Shown in pieces: positions 11,116 through 24,177 of a stretch of 64,000 bases of DNA (positions are counted from its first letter, which is position 1; the number at the start of each line of letters is the position of its first letter). A program made the translations under genes and the position numbers. The DNA is from Anthopleura xanthogrammica (Eukaryota; Cnidaria; Anthozoa; Actiniaria; Actiniidae). The notes under the pieces are model-generated. The model did not search any database. It was not told the origin of the DNA and saw only the letters and a list, made by a program, of their open reading frames with translations. Where the stretch lies: positions 16,519,357-16,583,356 of the forward strand of contig OZ025207.1 in NCBI GenBank assembly GCA_964019055.1. Reading direction: 5' to 3'.

Positions 11116-12475
11116 TTATGACATGTTCTTGACTCGTGACTCACTCGGCAGGCACTCGTATTTCATTCGTAAGAACTTGTATGTTCCAGTACAGTCGGTC
11201 CTGTCGAAGAAAACAGGGCTTGATACGACCTCACAGGCATTCTCGTCTTCGCACTGTGCTTTAACCTTTCTGATTGTGTTCTGGTCATCTTGAGGGCACA
11301 TTTCGGTTGTGCTTAGTCCGTGCTGCACGCCATTACGTGTACATGTTCTGTCATCATCGCGACCCCAGAAGGCATTATGGATCTTGATGACACGATATGT
11401 TGGGCATTCAACCCATTGTTTTTCGCCCTGGCAGGTGATGGAATCTTTCCTTCCCTGTAGTAGAAAAAAGGTATCCAGTAAACTAAATCGCTAATTGACC
11501 TCTTTTTAAAGAAAATTAGCTAATTAAAATTAGCTTGGGTGACCACGAGTCATTTTCTTAAGAGAATGCACGTGAGAAGATAAGATTCGAGTTATTTGAG
11601 CTGTAAACACATTGATGGATAAGATTCATAAGATTCTTTATTTGCGGAGTTGTATCCATATTCATTATCTTCCCATGCGCAGCCGTTAAAAAAAAGAAAT
11701 GATATTCTAAGGATTGAAAAGTGGTCTGAAATGGGAAAACATTACGCCCAAGTGAACACGGTTTTTCAAAAAGAAAAACTCTCTAAGAAGCTAGAGAACT
11801 AATCTAAAAGCAGATGGACTTCATATGATCATATTTAAGGAGATAAAGACAACAAATAAGTTACCAGTTTGTCTGCATTCTCAAGCCCAGCACCTGCTGG
11901 TCCTGGTGGTCCTGGAGGTCCGGGGGGTCCAGGAATCGTTCCACGGGAAACAAGATTACTACCACTTCCACTACCGCCGCTACCCTCATCAAGAAAAGGA
12001 CGCGCTGCTGGTCCGGGAGGTCCGGGGGGTCCTGGGGGGCCTGCTTTACCCCCACCACCATCCTTTTCGTCTCTTACAAAGAATCCTATTGGAACTTGTT
12101 GTTGCATGTAATATTGCATCTCTGAAGGGGATATGTGACGTGGATTGCGTACATGTGGTACACATTGCTAGAAGCATCGACAAAAGCATTAGTGACATAT
12201 GCAGACCCAGTTGTATGGTTATACAATTTCAACACAAGTATTAGCAACATGAGTTACACTGTGCATAGGGTCTGGGGACCTACAGCTTATAAACCAAGCA
12301 CTGCGCTTGCTTTTTCGAGAAGTAACACTTGTAGGTAACATGCTTTTTGAGGGCCTATCGTTAGTATAGCAAGGACTGAAAATTACACTGCGTATGCTTT
12401 ATGGATAGGACCTACCGCTAGTACAGCAAGACAAAGTCCTGTGGTGATCCACAGGGCTCCTCTTGAAAGCTTCAT
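11116..12475 (-). CDS. Collagen-SUEL lectin, nematogalectin-like (interrupted collagen)
   Basis: Three coding exons join in phase 0: 12475-12416, 12167-11865 and 11454-11116, giving 233 residues. Exon 1 is a signal peptide (core LCLAVLA). Exon 2 has a cysteine-bearing neck ([11 protein letters not shown]), the '[10 protein letters not shown]' segment, then two short Gly-Pro-Pro blocks separated by a Gly/Ser-rich linker (GSGGSGSGS). Exon 3 is a SUEL domain with eight cysteines, 'AFWGRDDD' and a closing 'KFLRMKYEC'. Collagen plus Gal_Lectin is the nematogalectin layout known from Hydra nematocyst tubules. The collagen here is much shorter than in the two relatives at 18-20 kb and 34-37 kb, so triple-helix stability may differ. 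The exon 2 acceptor (ttctag at 12168) was chosen because it gives phase 0 and alignment with the 6434-7160 gene; a closer cag at 12122 would break the frame. A splice acceptor lies 2 bases before the ATG. Confidence 0.85.
11531..11752. mobile_element. Palindromic MITE, 'cacgtg/tgaaatggg' family (copy 2)
   Basis: It sits in the intron between the collagen and lectin exons of the gene at 11116-12475. It has 'agcttgggtgacca' on the left and 'tggtctgaaatgggaaaac' on the right. The internal 'gttgtatccatattcat' is in the opposite orientation to the copy at 59102. Confidence 0.65.
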
Positions 12476-15400
12476 GGCTGAAATAAAGAATAGGTAACAC
12501 TCAATATCTCATAATATATTCGTGGCCCTCTTTCTGTGATCAAATGACCTTTTTTCTTTCGCTTGGGTGTAAGGACAGTAAGGACTTATTTCATACCTTG
12601 TGTCATAATCATTTCGTTAAGAATAAGTTGCATAGTGAATATCAATGTATCTTCTCAAATATTACCGAAAATAATGAAATAATATACGAGGGAATAACAC
12701 TTGTTCTGTTCCTGATTCAAATATTTTTTCTCCTTTAGGAGTCGCAAGAGAATGGTAGGCCAAAGGAACTACGAAAAGAATTCTAGTAGTACAGGTACCA
12801 AGACATAATAAGGGGACCAGAGGATTGATCAGTTGGTGAGGTAAATAAAGGTCTTAAAAGGAATAAAGTAGGCTTATTAACAATGTATCTATTTTAAGTG
12901 AAGCGTAAAAAAAACAGTTACTAAAACTAATGGAGTGTGTAACCAAGGAAACCTCTTGCCTTCAGCCACTTAATAGGGCACTCTCAATACTCTTTCGTTA
13001 CTTGTATGTCAGCAAATCCATTCAAGGAACATCGAGATTGAAGATTCGCAGCACGTATAGAATTCCAAACAAAGTTGAATTTGATGACATCATTTACTGA
13101 AACGAGGACTGAAAAGTCTCAAATAAAAAATGCTTAAAATGTTTAAACATCCATACCGTGAAAAAAACCGTTAATGACTCATTAACCAATGGACTCAATT
13201 CGTTCGGATTTAATTTCTAGGATGGTTCCTTATGACATATATTTATTGATTGATACTTGGACACAGAGTTCTTTGATCCACTCCAAATATTTGTGTTATC
13301 GAATCATTGATGCGTTAAGATGTTTAGCCACCTGTTGACTTGTGTTGTTGTTGTTTTTATAACTATAAGGAAAAGGCTGAGACGAAGAGAAATAAAAAGC
13401 ACAATTTGAACCTAAAAAAAGTCATACACGAAAAAGATGCAACTGAATGACTGGGAATAATTGGTTAACTGAGCTAACGCCAGTTGGCAAACAATTTGTA
13501 CCGTATTTGATATTTTGATTTTTCAAGATATTCACCTCGATAAACAACAGCATTCATAGGAGAAAAATGAACAAAATAAGCATTAGAATTAACTTCCTTT
13601 CATTATTTTTTCTTTTATGAAAAGCTAACATTCGAAATATGAAGCCCTGCAACACATCCTTCGTCCCGGCTTCTTGCACGGTGTTAATTTACTTATATCA
13701 TTCACACATTTCATCCTTGACTGAAAAAATTACCTAACTTTTTTCTTGCAATATCACATTTAATTTGGTCAGTGGAGGATAATTCATTTGAACGATCGAT
13801 AATTGGAAAGATTTAGAAATTTTAGTCAAGTCGCATAAAGCATCACGCGCTTAGACTCGAGCCCGTGACCAGTAAATAGTGATTGCAATCTTTTTTTGTA
13901 GTAAAAATGTTTTTTTCCTAGTAATTATTTTGAGTGCTCTAGTATTCCTGGAAAATATAAAGGTAGTAATGACACAAGAAAGTGGATACATAAGGAATTC
14001 CTGGAAGCAATTAAAATTTACGTTCGGTATCGAAGACCGGAAGTTGCAACCTACTTCCGGTATTGGAAAAACTTTACAATCCAATTCGATTCGTTTGCAA
14101 AATTTCTGGACCGGAAATTTGTGTTGCTAAATCTGAAAATTATTAATGTTTTCTGTAAAATATTTGCAAATATGAAAATGTTGAATGTGCAGCTCAAAAT
14201 TGTTTACAAAAAATGTTCAATGATTTTGCAGGTTGGGAGACAAAACGACAGAAGATCAGGCGATAAGTTGTCAAAATTATAATAAAAACTCTCAAGTCTG
14301 TGCGCTTCTATCTTTTAATCTACAGAATAATATATATGCTAAAGAAATATCTAAATGTTTCTCGAGTAGTGTGTGAGTCTGTTTTCGATTGATTACTCGT
14401 CGAATAAATACCAATAATGGCGATAATGACCTAGTCTGTATACACATGACTCACGGTGGAGATTTTTTAATAGTATGGCTTATAGTTTGTGTTATCTTAT
14501 TATAAGATCTTTACAGAATTTAACTGTAAATTTTAAGACATTTGCTCAATCATAAGTAGCCGAAACGAGGTTATATTTATCAATGTATAAAAATCTCACC
14601 AAGTCTTACCGAGTGTACAAACACAACGAGAAGTCTTGAAATATGTTAAATGGAATTTCAACTTTAAAATAATTTAAAAATAAAAGAATTAAAGAAGTTC
14701 CTCCTGTAACTAAAAATTAATAAAAGACTTACCTCTGCGATTGACGCTATCAGGAAAAATCCAAATTTTTCCAAAAACGTCCCTCCAAATCAACGAGACA
14801 CAGTAAGGTCAAGATTCGCCACAATCCCGCCCTGTTAGGTAATGTTACTCAATTGCTCATTACGTCATCTTCCAAGCTTTCACCTGATGACACATGTCAA
14901 TCAACCATGACAATCGGCCAGTGCGCATGACCAAAATACTTCTCGTCTTTGGTGGCCATTTTGAGTTAGGGAATGACGAGTTAACATCGATGCCATTGTT
15001 CGACTTGAAAAACCTAGCTTCATCAAAAACGTTTTCTGCTTGGCATGGGAAACATCTTCTTTATTGAATGACATTTACTTCAATATGTCAATTTGAATTT
15101 CTTTGAACAAAGTGGTTTACACTCCTTTTCTTTTTCAGTTTTTTTCTTTTTTATACACCATTACTGGTAATGAAGAATAGCCACCCGTAATTATAGAAAT
15201 AGTGACAACTATAGATGATGATTTGATGCAAGGTACCCGTACACTTCGCACCACAATCAAGGGTCACAGATGAAGAAACCTTGTTAATTCCTCTAAATTG
15301 TTCGAAGATATTAAGTTGGTTGTGATCTCTCTTACTATATTCATGTTTCTCTTAGTTTCTTTTGCCATTGTTTTGTGGTTGATTGTCAACCTGTTCATTG

Positions 15401-15715
15401 TTATTCATAAGAATAAAAATCATAAAAATAAAACACCTGCAGTTATAAGAGATGAGGTTTGGAAGAGTGGGTGAATTCAAAGTCATGAAGTTGTAAAATT
15501 CAAGGGCTCATGATGTTGCAAATCATAAGAAGTTTGGGTTTTTCTTGGTGTTGCAGGAAGTGTTGTATTCAAGGTTGACGTTTTTTGTATTACAGGGTAT
15601 TGTTTCGTTCTAAGTTCTTTGTTCTCGAATATTGTTTTATTATGTTCATGCCTCAGGTGTCTTGCAACACAAAGAAAGAGCCAGAAGTTTGGTAACCTTG
15701 CATGAAAACAATGAT

Positions 15716-16035
15716 CGTGCAACAGCAGCAACATCATCATGAGCATCTACATTCACCATCAACACCATCATCATCACCAACGTCTCCACAATAACAACCA
15801 ATACCTTCATCTTCAGCATCTTGAGTCACCATCACCATCAGCTTCTCCAGCACCACTATCATCATAGTCATCAGCAGCATCTCAATTCACCGACACCATC
15901 ACTACCATCACTACCATCACTACCATTACTATCATCATCGTCATCACCATCATTATCTTGATCACTGTCATCGTCAACGCCGAATGCAGCATCATCAAGT
16001 CATCACCATCACCACCACCAACAACGACAGCAGCC
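15716..16035. repeat. CAT/CAC-rich imperfect trinucleotide repeat
   Basis: Long irregular runs of cat, cac and atc triplets and their derivatives fill the stretch. The open frames over it translate to low-complexity Met/Val/Asp-rich strings and are not genes. Confidence 0.8.
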
Positions 16036-16863
16036 CAGCAGCAGCCGTAGAAGCAATTAAAAATCATACTAAAGCGTCATAAAAACTGTTCTAGGATACA
16101 TGCTCCCAACTCCTGTAATGCAAGTTGCATGTAAGACACGGGCGAAGTTGATATGGAAAAAGGTGACATGAAAACATTAGTATCCATTTCTTTGACAAAG
16201 ATTCAAATACTCTTTACAGTGAAACAAGACCAGTAATTCATTCTTTGTGGACATCAATTCGAATATTTCGTTGCTTTATTCAGTTCAGATCATAAGGGTA
16301 GGACAACCTGATAATGTAGTACAAAAGTACAACTTCTATTGCATGCCTTGAAAGATTTTGCTACGAAATCTATACATGCTGCATCGAAATATTTGGCAAG
16401 AAACAGTAAATAGTTCAAAAACTAAGGCATCTCTTGGCCTGAAATGGTTTTGGTTAAAGGAACACTTTTAAAAGTTTCAAATATTAAACATTGAATTTTG
16501 TTGGTATGGCAACCAACTAATACATTTGATTAAGTCGGCTAGGTGACTAGAAGGGGTTGACAACCTTATATTCCAGCTGAGTTGATGGCCTTCCCCGAAA
16601 AAAATTATGGGTCACTAGTTTGGTTAGCATTTTTCGAGCATTTTGAGAGTATACAATGTAGACTTTTCTTGTATATTGAAATAAAATTCCGCCATGAGTT
16701 CGACTAGCGTTTACAATTAATTTAAAGAAGGAAGAACTCATATTTCATAAATTCTCTTGGCAGAATAATGGGGAATGATAATCAAAATATGATGTCGAAT
16801 CCTCAATTCTGATTAGTTGACCTTGAGTTTGTTCTGAAGGTCAACTCAGCTGGTTGATGTTGC

Positions 16864-16982
16864 AATAGTCCCTTTCACAGTCCCCTGAACCATCTTGAAA
16901 GGTAGCCGTGCCTTTGCATCGAAGCGAGACGAACGGCGAACTACCTATCAAGTTGGCGCAAGGAACTGTGAGAGGGACTATT
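16864..16982. mobile_element. MITE-like element with about 20-bp inverted ends
   Basis: The left end 'aatagtccctttcacagtcc' is mirrored by 'ggaactgtgagagggactat' at the right. The element is about 119 bp long and has no coding content. Confidence 0.7.
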
Positions 16983-18142
16983 AATTATCTGGAGCTCTGT
17001 AGGTTTAAAAAGCAACTGTTTGCACCTCTTAGAAGAATCCATGTCCTCGTCGTACTATTACTAAAACAGCTAAAACAAGGCTCAGCAATTATCATTGCAA
17101 TATCCTCTCGTTCAGGGGAACAAAGATCTCTGCACGTAACCATTATCTCATCCAAGACCCTTAATTTGTCAAAGGTTGCTAGACTAGTGTGCAGGCTCAT
17201 TCTAGATACTAGTAGCTTAGTGGGTACACTAAACGTTCAACTACACTACTGATACCAGAGTGTTTCATGGAATGAGTAGAAAGGGGGTTCGGTATTAGTT
17301 GGTGCAGTTGGCGGATGTGAGTATATTTTTTCAGATATCACGGAAAATGTAGTTTTGTACAATTCTGAATAACCGGTTATCAATAAAGGGCTAAGTAACA
17401 CGAGGTGGTAGTTTTGTGAACAGTTTATTTCGGTTCATATCCCGTATAACGAGACAAAAACAAATAAAAATAGAATGACGCATGCGCACATACACGCTTC
17501 TATAAAGCTATGACCAGTACTACTTGCGGGATTACGAGAACCACGTGATAAAAATCACGTGATGTCGACGTTACACCATTTGAATTAACCGGTTTATTTA
17601 CATTTCCAACGGAAGGTTACATCACAATTTTCTCTGTAAAATACAGATTGCTATTTCGTCTTGTTAAAGTTACCCTCCCTCAGCGGTTAATTTAAGCACC
17701 TTTTTTATCTTCACATTGAACGGTTTTTGTAAATTTATACTAATTATACAATTTTATAAGAGAACGAATCGTTCAATAAATTATTTGGACCCTATACAGA
17801 GATAAATATCACTCTCACTCAAAGGTGGTTTGGTTTCTAAAGGATGTCAAGTCGTGAAAATGAATGCCATTTTTGGACGTGCGACGGGATTAGAACGTAA
17901 CTATCTAACTATACAGATTCAATGGTATTTTACACCGGGCAAAAGTGCCACTATCATATTTATTTTCTTTCGAAACGTTGAATATCTGAATGTATATAAT
18001 ATTTTCTCTCTCGGTCAAGGGAAGAACCCAACCCTTGCATAATACATTCGACTCGTTGTTGTGTTGTCAGCCAAAGTAAAATTAAACAGTAGTACAAACC
18101 CTTAACAAGTAAGCGTTCAGTGTCTATGATCTACGAGTAAAT

Positions 18143-19817
18143 CTAACCCAAGAAGTTAGCGTTGAGTAAGTTATCTTCGTTCACCACTTCGTGGCCGTTG
18201 ATAACATCGATACACTTGTAATATACTTCCAAATATTTGTACACATCGAGGCATGTTTCGTCGTGGAAAAAGAATTTAGTGCATTTAATCTCACACATCG
18301 TTGTTCCTTCGCATGTATCTTTTACTTTCGTGGTGAATAGTGTTGTTGTTGGGCAGTATTTGTCGTATTGTAGGTTGCCGGTGTGTTCTGTGCAGAGGCC
18401 AAAGTTTCGTCGCCCCCAGAAGGCGGAGACAATGCTAATGTGTTTGTATTCGTTACATCGAAGCCAGGCTGTGTCTTCTTCACACTTGACGGTGCCGTTC
18501 TGTGGGAAGCAGAATATTCGATACATTTAGAAAAAACAAACTAGGATTAACTTATACTTATGCAAATATATATGTATTGATGTATTTTGTTCGTATTGGT
18601 GGTCAAAGTGCCACTCATTGTAATAGCTGGCATTAAAAGTCACGGACTGAGCAACTGAGGTCACAATGAGGTTATCTGCTAAATCAAACCCAATGTTGCT
18701 GATATAAGCTTGTGTAAGTATGTGCCATTAAAGTGAATGCAAACTGTTCATAAGACAAGAGCATATACTTACATATCTGAGAGGAGTAGGGCCAGCGGGA
18801 CCAGGTGGACCTGTCATACCAGCAGGACCAGGAGGTCCAGGCATACCACTACCACCGGGCATACCGGGAGCACCAGGCATACCAGGAGCACCAGGCATAC
18901 CATCATAACCAGGTGGTCCCTGCAAACCAGGAGAACCAGGCATTCCTGGTGGACCAGGCATACCGGGCATACCAGGGTCTCCCTTAAAACCCATGGGGCC
19001 CATTGGACCTGGAGAACCGGACATACCATTTTGACCGGCGGCACCGGGTGGTCCTTGAAGACCCTTTAGAATGAAACCCAATGTCACATTCTGATCTTTG
19101 AGAAGTTTGTTTAACAGTGGCGGCACAGGCGACACTGGTAAGGAGGCCTGGAAAAGAAAGGCAAAAAAAGGGTTACTATACGAATCATCATCTCAGATAT
19201 GCAACCGAAGACATGACAAACTGGCCCAGAACACCATGTCAATAGTGAAAGAATTCCTTTCTACACTATCATAACAATAAGCCCAAATTCAAGACAAGAA
19301 CGACAAATATTTCGCGGGTTTAGTCATGCATACTATGTATTTCTTTGTTCTACTGGTACAATGTTTTCCTTTAAAGTTCTGGTTGATTCGTAAAAACAAA
19401 TATTAGATATCTATATGACATGAATTTCACAAAAAATGCTTGAATACTTCGAAGATTCTTGAGTTTAATTTTAAAAATAAAATCCCGGTATATCCTGTTG
19501 TAAAGGTATAAATAAAAATGGCGTCAGATGAAGATGACTTTAAGATTTGATCCGAATTTTTCTAGAGCGGAGAGAATTTTTGTACATCAATTGAATAAAT
19601 GTTCAAGTAATTGAGAATATCCCTGAAATAATTTTCACACACACAAAAAAAAAAACCAGACAATTTCTCAATTCAAGTGTTAAAAATACTGATATTTTGA
19701 TCAACATTAATCAAGGGATTCTTTATCTCAACAGACTGAGGATTTTCCTTTTCCCCTAAAAATATTTACCGTGTGATGAAGTAGGAGAAACAGTGAGAAA
19801 ACTATCGCCACGAACAT
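18143..19817 (-). CDS. Collagen-SUEL lectin, nematogalectin-like (Met-rich collagen)
   Basis: Three phase-0 coding exons are proposed: 19817-19770, 19147-18773 and 18499-18143, giving 259 residues. Exon 1 is a short signal peptide ([16 protein letters not shown]). Exon 2 has a neck ending '[11 protein letters not shown]', followed by about 31 unbroken Gly-X-Y triplets unusually rich in Gly-Met-Pro. Exon 3 is a SUEL domain with 'SAFWGRRN', one extra cysteine, and a closing 'KYLEVYYKC' plus a short acidic tail (HEVVNEDN). The neck motif matches '[11 protein letters not shown]' of the gene at 34422-37282, placing the two in one subfamily apart from 11116-12475. A second signal-peptide exon lies upstream at 20627-20686 and could replace exon 1, giving 263 residues. 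The role inferred from family is nematocyst wall or tubule structure, or glycan recognition. Confidence 0.87.
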
Positions 19818-20626
19818 CTAATTGAAGTCGAAGCTCGTCCAATATTGTCCTTCAGTTAACCAAAACTAGATTCCTATTATTGCCCGAGGTGGGCAAACGT
19901 TGTAGATTGTACTTTCCCCAAGGAACGTTTTTCGTCGTCTTTGAACCCCAGGTTTTCTACTCGTGGGGTTTACATTCAATTTTGTAAACGAAGTCCTAAC
20001 ATTTGGACCGTTTTTAGGTACGAAAAGAGCGGATGTTCTTTCTCGGGGAAAAATAAAATAATATCGACGAAGGTCTTTAATGATTAACAAGGGAAAATGT
20101 GACTGTGCTTGTTCACTTCATCATCGCCGGGTTTGGTGAACAACAGGTACTAATGCCCGTATATGGACGAAAGATCAAGTGTTAGTGGTTTGGCGACTGA
20201 AGTCATTCTTGCGATCAGAAATCTATTGTTTTTAGCGCCATTTACCAGCAAACCGTTAGAGGATTGTCAAAATCTCTCGGTAACATGAACCAAAAGTTGA
20301 AATCAATAGCCTTAACATAAAGATTATTAGAAACCGATGAATCGGATACAGTTCGGTTCACTACGATGAGCTTTCGATTAATGCTCGAACAATCAATATT
20401 AAATCAATCTAAACTGCAGCTTATTTTGCACCAATAAAGTAGAAAACCCCAAAATGCATAATATAGCGATAACAGATGGAGTTTCTTGGCATAAATGTAG
20501 ACAGAAATAGTACAAACGAAAGATGAACCTGATACTGCAAAAGTATTCAAGCATGACTTTTACCCATGCAAGGAAAAAGGATATAAAAGTATAGGGAAAA
20601 TCAAAATAATAAATTGTTATACTCAC

Positions 20627-20686
20627 CGAATAATGGAAAAGCACAAGGCCTATAAAAAGCGATATCCCCGGGCAGACGATCCTCAT
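20627..20686 (-). CDS. Candidate alternative signal-peptide exon
   Basis: The frame reads 20 codons (MRIVCPGISLFIGLVLFHYS) and ends at a good donor (TCG|gtgagt) in phase 0, the same phase as the collagen exon at 19147 requires. A strong acceptor (ctttctttcag) lies 3 bases before the ATG, as in sister genes. It has a hydrophobic core typical of a signal peptide. It could be the real first coding exon of the 18143-19817 gene, or an alternative to the exon at 19770-19817. Using both would give two hydrophobic segments in tandem, which is unlikely. Confidence 0.55.
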
Positions 20687-22090
20687 GACCTGAAAGAAAG
20701 CCCAAAGCTTTCAAAACACTTCTTTGACAAGTGGTTCATAAAATTGCCATTGTACCGTGACTACAAGCCACCAGTTGAATTGTTTATATATTAGACAAGC
20801 CAAGTATTAAAACTTAATGTTCCTTCTCTCATGATTAAGCTATGTAGTGATAACGTCGTCTGTCAAGGGCGGGTAAGGGCGCGCTCTGATTGGTCCAAAC
20901 CTGATCACACAACAGGTGCCCATTGGCTGTTTGTAAATCTCCCTGGATTGACCAATCAGCGTGCGAGGAGCTTTTTGAGTGAATACGGTATTGCAATTTT
21001 TGAGCCTATAGCTAAAGTGACTAGGAACGGAAAAAATAAACTCGAATATGTTTGTTATTGATTTTTTCAAAGGTGTCAACATCATTTCAAAACATAAACA
21101 TTAAGGAAAATGATTCAAAATGTAGACTAAAGATGGTGTCCTTTTCTATGCTATCTGCATGCTTATTTTTCCGTAACTATCATGTTTTCTCGGGCGTTTT
21201 ACTCTATAATGAGCGTGAATCGAACTAAGTGCTCTAGTTACCTCATGAGCAACTACATGTCAAAACTAAATTCTCTATGTCGATCTATCCACGCCATGAA
21301 ATGCAACCCCAAAAATACTGACTTGCAAAGCATTCACACAATCACACTACAAAACTGTTCCACGAACTATTTTAGAATTTTCAAGGTTTTGATTTCTACG
21401 ACGAGCAACAAAAAAGGTTCGACGTTAATTTGACATTGCTGCGGGTGACAACGGATCAATCAGCATGCAATCTTGACAATCAATGAAAATGACAACCGAA
21501 AAAAGTATCAGATTTTACAACGGACAGATTTCCCTCCTTAATACAACCTCTTTGAAAGACAACCCTAATTTCTTTCACATGACAATTTAATTCAAACGAG
21601 CGTGCTTCGAGATCAAAAGTCTTGCAAAATCAATGACGTAAGATTCGTTTAAAAATCTAGAAATTTGAAGTACAAATTCAATAATTACTATTGAGATATA
21701 ATTTTGATATTGAATTGTCGAAATTTTAACCTAAGAATGCTTTCAATGAAACTAAGTTCTAGGCTTTTTGCTTTTAGTTTAAAATAAAATCAACCTGTAA
21801 AGCTAATTTGACGGGTAAGCCATATTTTGGATGATCTAATGTACAAAACTATATTTAGATTTTATCTTAAAAAAATGAAAATAGAAGGATGAAAAGGTAA
21901 AAAATGTAAAACTTAATTCCCAAACTTATTATTTTCGATTAGATTACAATGGAGTCGATTGTGCTATGGCGAGAGGACAGAATCGTTGTGTCAAAAGCAT
22001 GAACACCTACAGTATCGTAAACAATCTCTCTACTTACCAAAAATGCCATCCTTAAATTCTATCTAAAATGCTTTGAAACGTTATAATAAA

Positions 22091-22474
22091 TAAGCCAGCA
22101 AATCCAGAGTGAGTGAATGGAGATTTTACAGTCCCAATAGAGGATATTTAGTATTCTGTATGCTCTGCATCCACACTCTGGAACATCTACCAAGACTAGA
22201 GTCAGACGTTCCAGCGAGGATTTCTAGTCCCTCTTGGTACGATAGTAACTTTTCTCCTAGATTGTTAGGCGTCTCAGGCCTTCGGTTACAAGTTATAAAG
22301 CCAGACTTGTAAGATATCGGACATATTCCAAGGCAGACACCTTGATAATGACTGTTAGAGTACACTACGCTCGGTGTATGAACCAGGAGTAGGACACCAA
22401 AGATCCTCCATTTTTTACAGCGATTTTTTGTGATGGAAATTTCCACTCAACTGAACTCTGGATTTGCTGGCTTA
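22091..22474. mobile_element. Inverted-repeat DNA element, 20-bp ends
   Basis: The ends 'taagccagcaaatccagagt' and its exact reverse complement (ending 22474) bound about 384 bp. No transposase is encoded, so this is a nonautonomous element. Confidence 0.75.
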
Positions 22475-23753
22475 AAGCTACGAAACCTCAACCAACCTGC
22501 TATTTTTGGCAAACCTATCGTTTGCCCCAAGTCCCAATATGATAAACGCAAATTCGAATGGACCCTAGGATAATGCCTTAACGATCTCACCCTATAAAAT
22601 CTAAACGTACTACGCATGCGCTATGGCAATGAAGGGCTGACGTGGAATTACCTGTGTTTGGGCGCGGGCACTTAGATTAAGATGAAATGACGTAATGTGG
22701 TGACCCTTGACACCCTTGTAGCCAATCACAGCGCTGAGATCAGTGAAACAACAGGTTGTTTTTGTGTGAGTGTTCAATTAAAGAGGTTCTTCTACTGGCC
22801 CGTGTTTTGGTTTACGAATGAACCTTTTGATTTTTGAACACAATCAACGATCATGAAAACCCATGAACCATTTAAACCGCCCCACTTCGTATCACACATC
22901 AGAACTCACTTTGAAAGGAAAACACTTGCAACGATTTCAGAGTCGCATCAATTTTTAGGAATTTGATGGAAATGTCTTTCAAGATTTGAAAAGTCTTACA
23001 TCATAGGTCCAAATTAATGTCAATGAAGTTGTCACCAGGACAATGCCCTAGATTAGGAGATGAAATCACAACTGGTCCGAGCAACACCTTCGATTGACTT
23101 CCATTGAAGAATTTTATGTTTTACTATATAGAATCAATCAATTTTTCCCGAACATTTTTTGAATTCCATTTTTGTGTTAGTTGTACTATAGTTTCTAAAT
23201 TCGAACAAAGATTTTCGTAATGCAATAGTTTGTCAGTTGTAGCACCTAATGCCTCATCACCTTCAAGCGATTATGAAGTACATTTTGTCGCCTCTGTGCC
23301 TGAACCTAACTTCAAATCTTGTTCCTTAGTGGCATTTGATCGCTATGGTTGATGGGTTATTATTGACCTCTAAATCAAAGCTCAGCTCAGCCGTGCAATG
23401 TTCTTAGCATTCAATGCTGCTATACTAAGATAGGAACGCTTTTAGACAATTCCTAAAGTATTTTCTATTTGCTTATCTATTAACTTATCTATAAGGAATC
23501 CTATATATCCATATCATCTTTTCTATCTATTTATTGATCTATACTATATATAGTTTACCTATAAATATTTTTAAAGTTCTTAGTCAAGTTATTGCCGATA
23601 TCAATCAGGGGTGCAAAATATTTTCATTAGCATCCATACGTACAGAATCCCATGGTAAATAAGTTTCAAAATTTTTAACATTTTATCAAAAAGTCTATAG
23701 TTGATATCAGTTCGTGAATGATGTTAAAAATTCAAATTCTTTTAGTTTTCATT

Positions 23754-23791
<38 letters not shown>

Positions 23792-23909
23792 TTCCTTCCT
23801 TTTTCTTTGTTTGTTTGTTTGTTTGTTTCTTTTTTCTCTCTTATTTTTTGTTTCTTACGCAGAATCCTAAGTCATAACCATCAGTATCAAGCCCATGATA
23901 TATTTTATA

Positions 23910-24177
23910 AAGCGACGCGCCTAACCGCGGCAATCCAATTAATTTTTTTTGTACAAGTAAGCCAATCAGCGAACGAGAATCTGTACATTTTCACGTGAGG
24001 TCAAAGTCGTGTCAGCAAAGATTTTACTTATATTTGCGACAGAAAGAACTAAAAACATGCCAAGTTGAAATAATTAAGCGAGTTTTCTTGCAAAATTCGA
24101 ACCTATACCTCAGCGATATTGATTTTAGTCTCTTTGCTGACTAATATGCCTCATTGAACGGTTAGGCGCGTCGCACT
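23910..24177. mobile_element. MITE-like element with GC-rich ends
   Basis: The left end 'gcgacgcgcctaaccg' is exactly mirrored by 'cggttaggcgcgtcgc' at the right, about 268 bp apart. The GC-rich ends contrast with the AT-rich interior and surroundings. Confidence 0.72.

Larger units (their letters stand above)
12480..18142. other. Intergenic, no recognised gene
   Basis: I see no supported coding sequence. Contents include a CAT/CAC trinucleotide-rich stretch (about 15716-16035), an inverted-repeat element (16864-16982) and a small palindrome with paired 'cacgtga' near 17540-17562. A strong minus-strand donor (gag|gtaagt, exon end 14733) could close a 5' UTR exon for the gene at 11116-12475. 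Confidence 0.55.

Noticed and set aside
12121..12122. Acceptor 'cttcag' as start of the collagen exon in the 11116-12475 gene
   Set aside because: It leaves the wrong phase after the signal-peptide exon; the acceptor at 12168 keeps phase 0 and restores similarity to the 6434-7160 gene.
18737..19069. Proteins on the strand opposite the collagen exon
   Set aside because: They are mirror frames of Gly-X-Y repeats; the splice sites and phase fit the minus-strand gene only.
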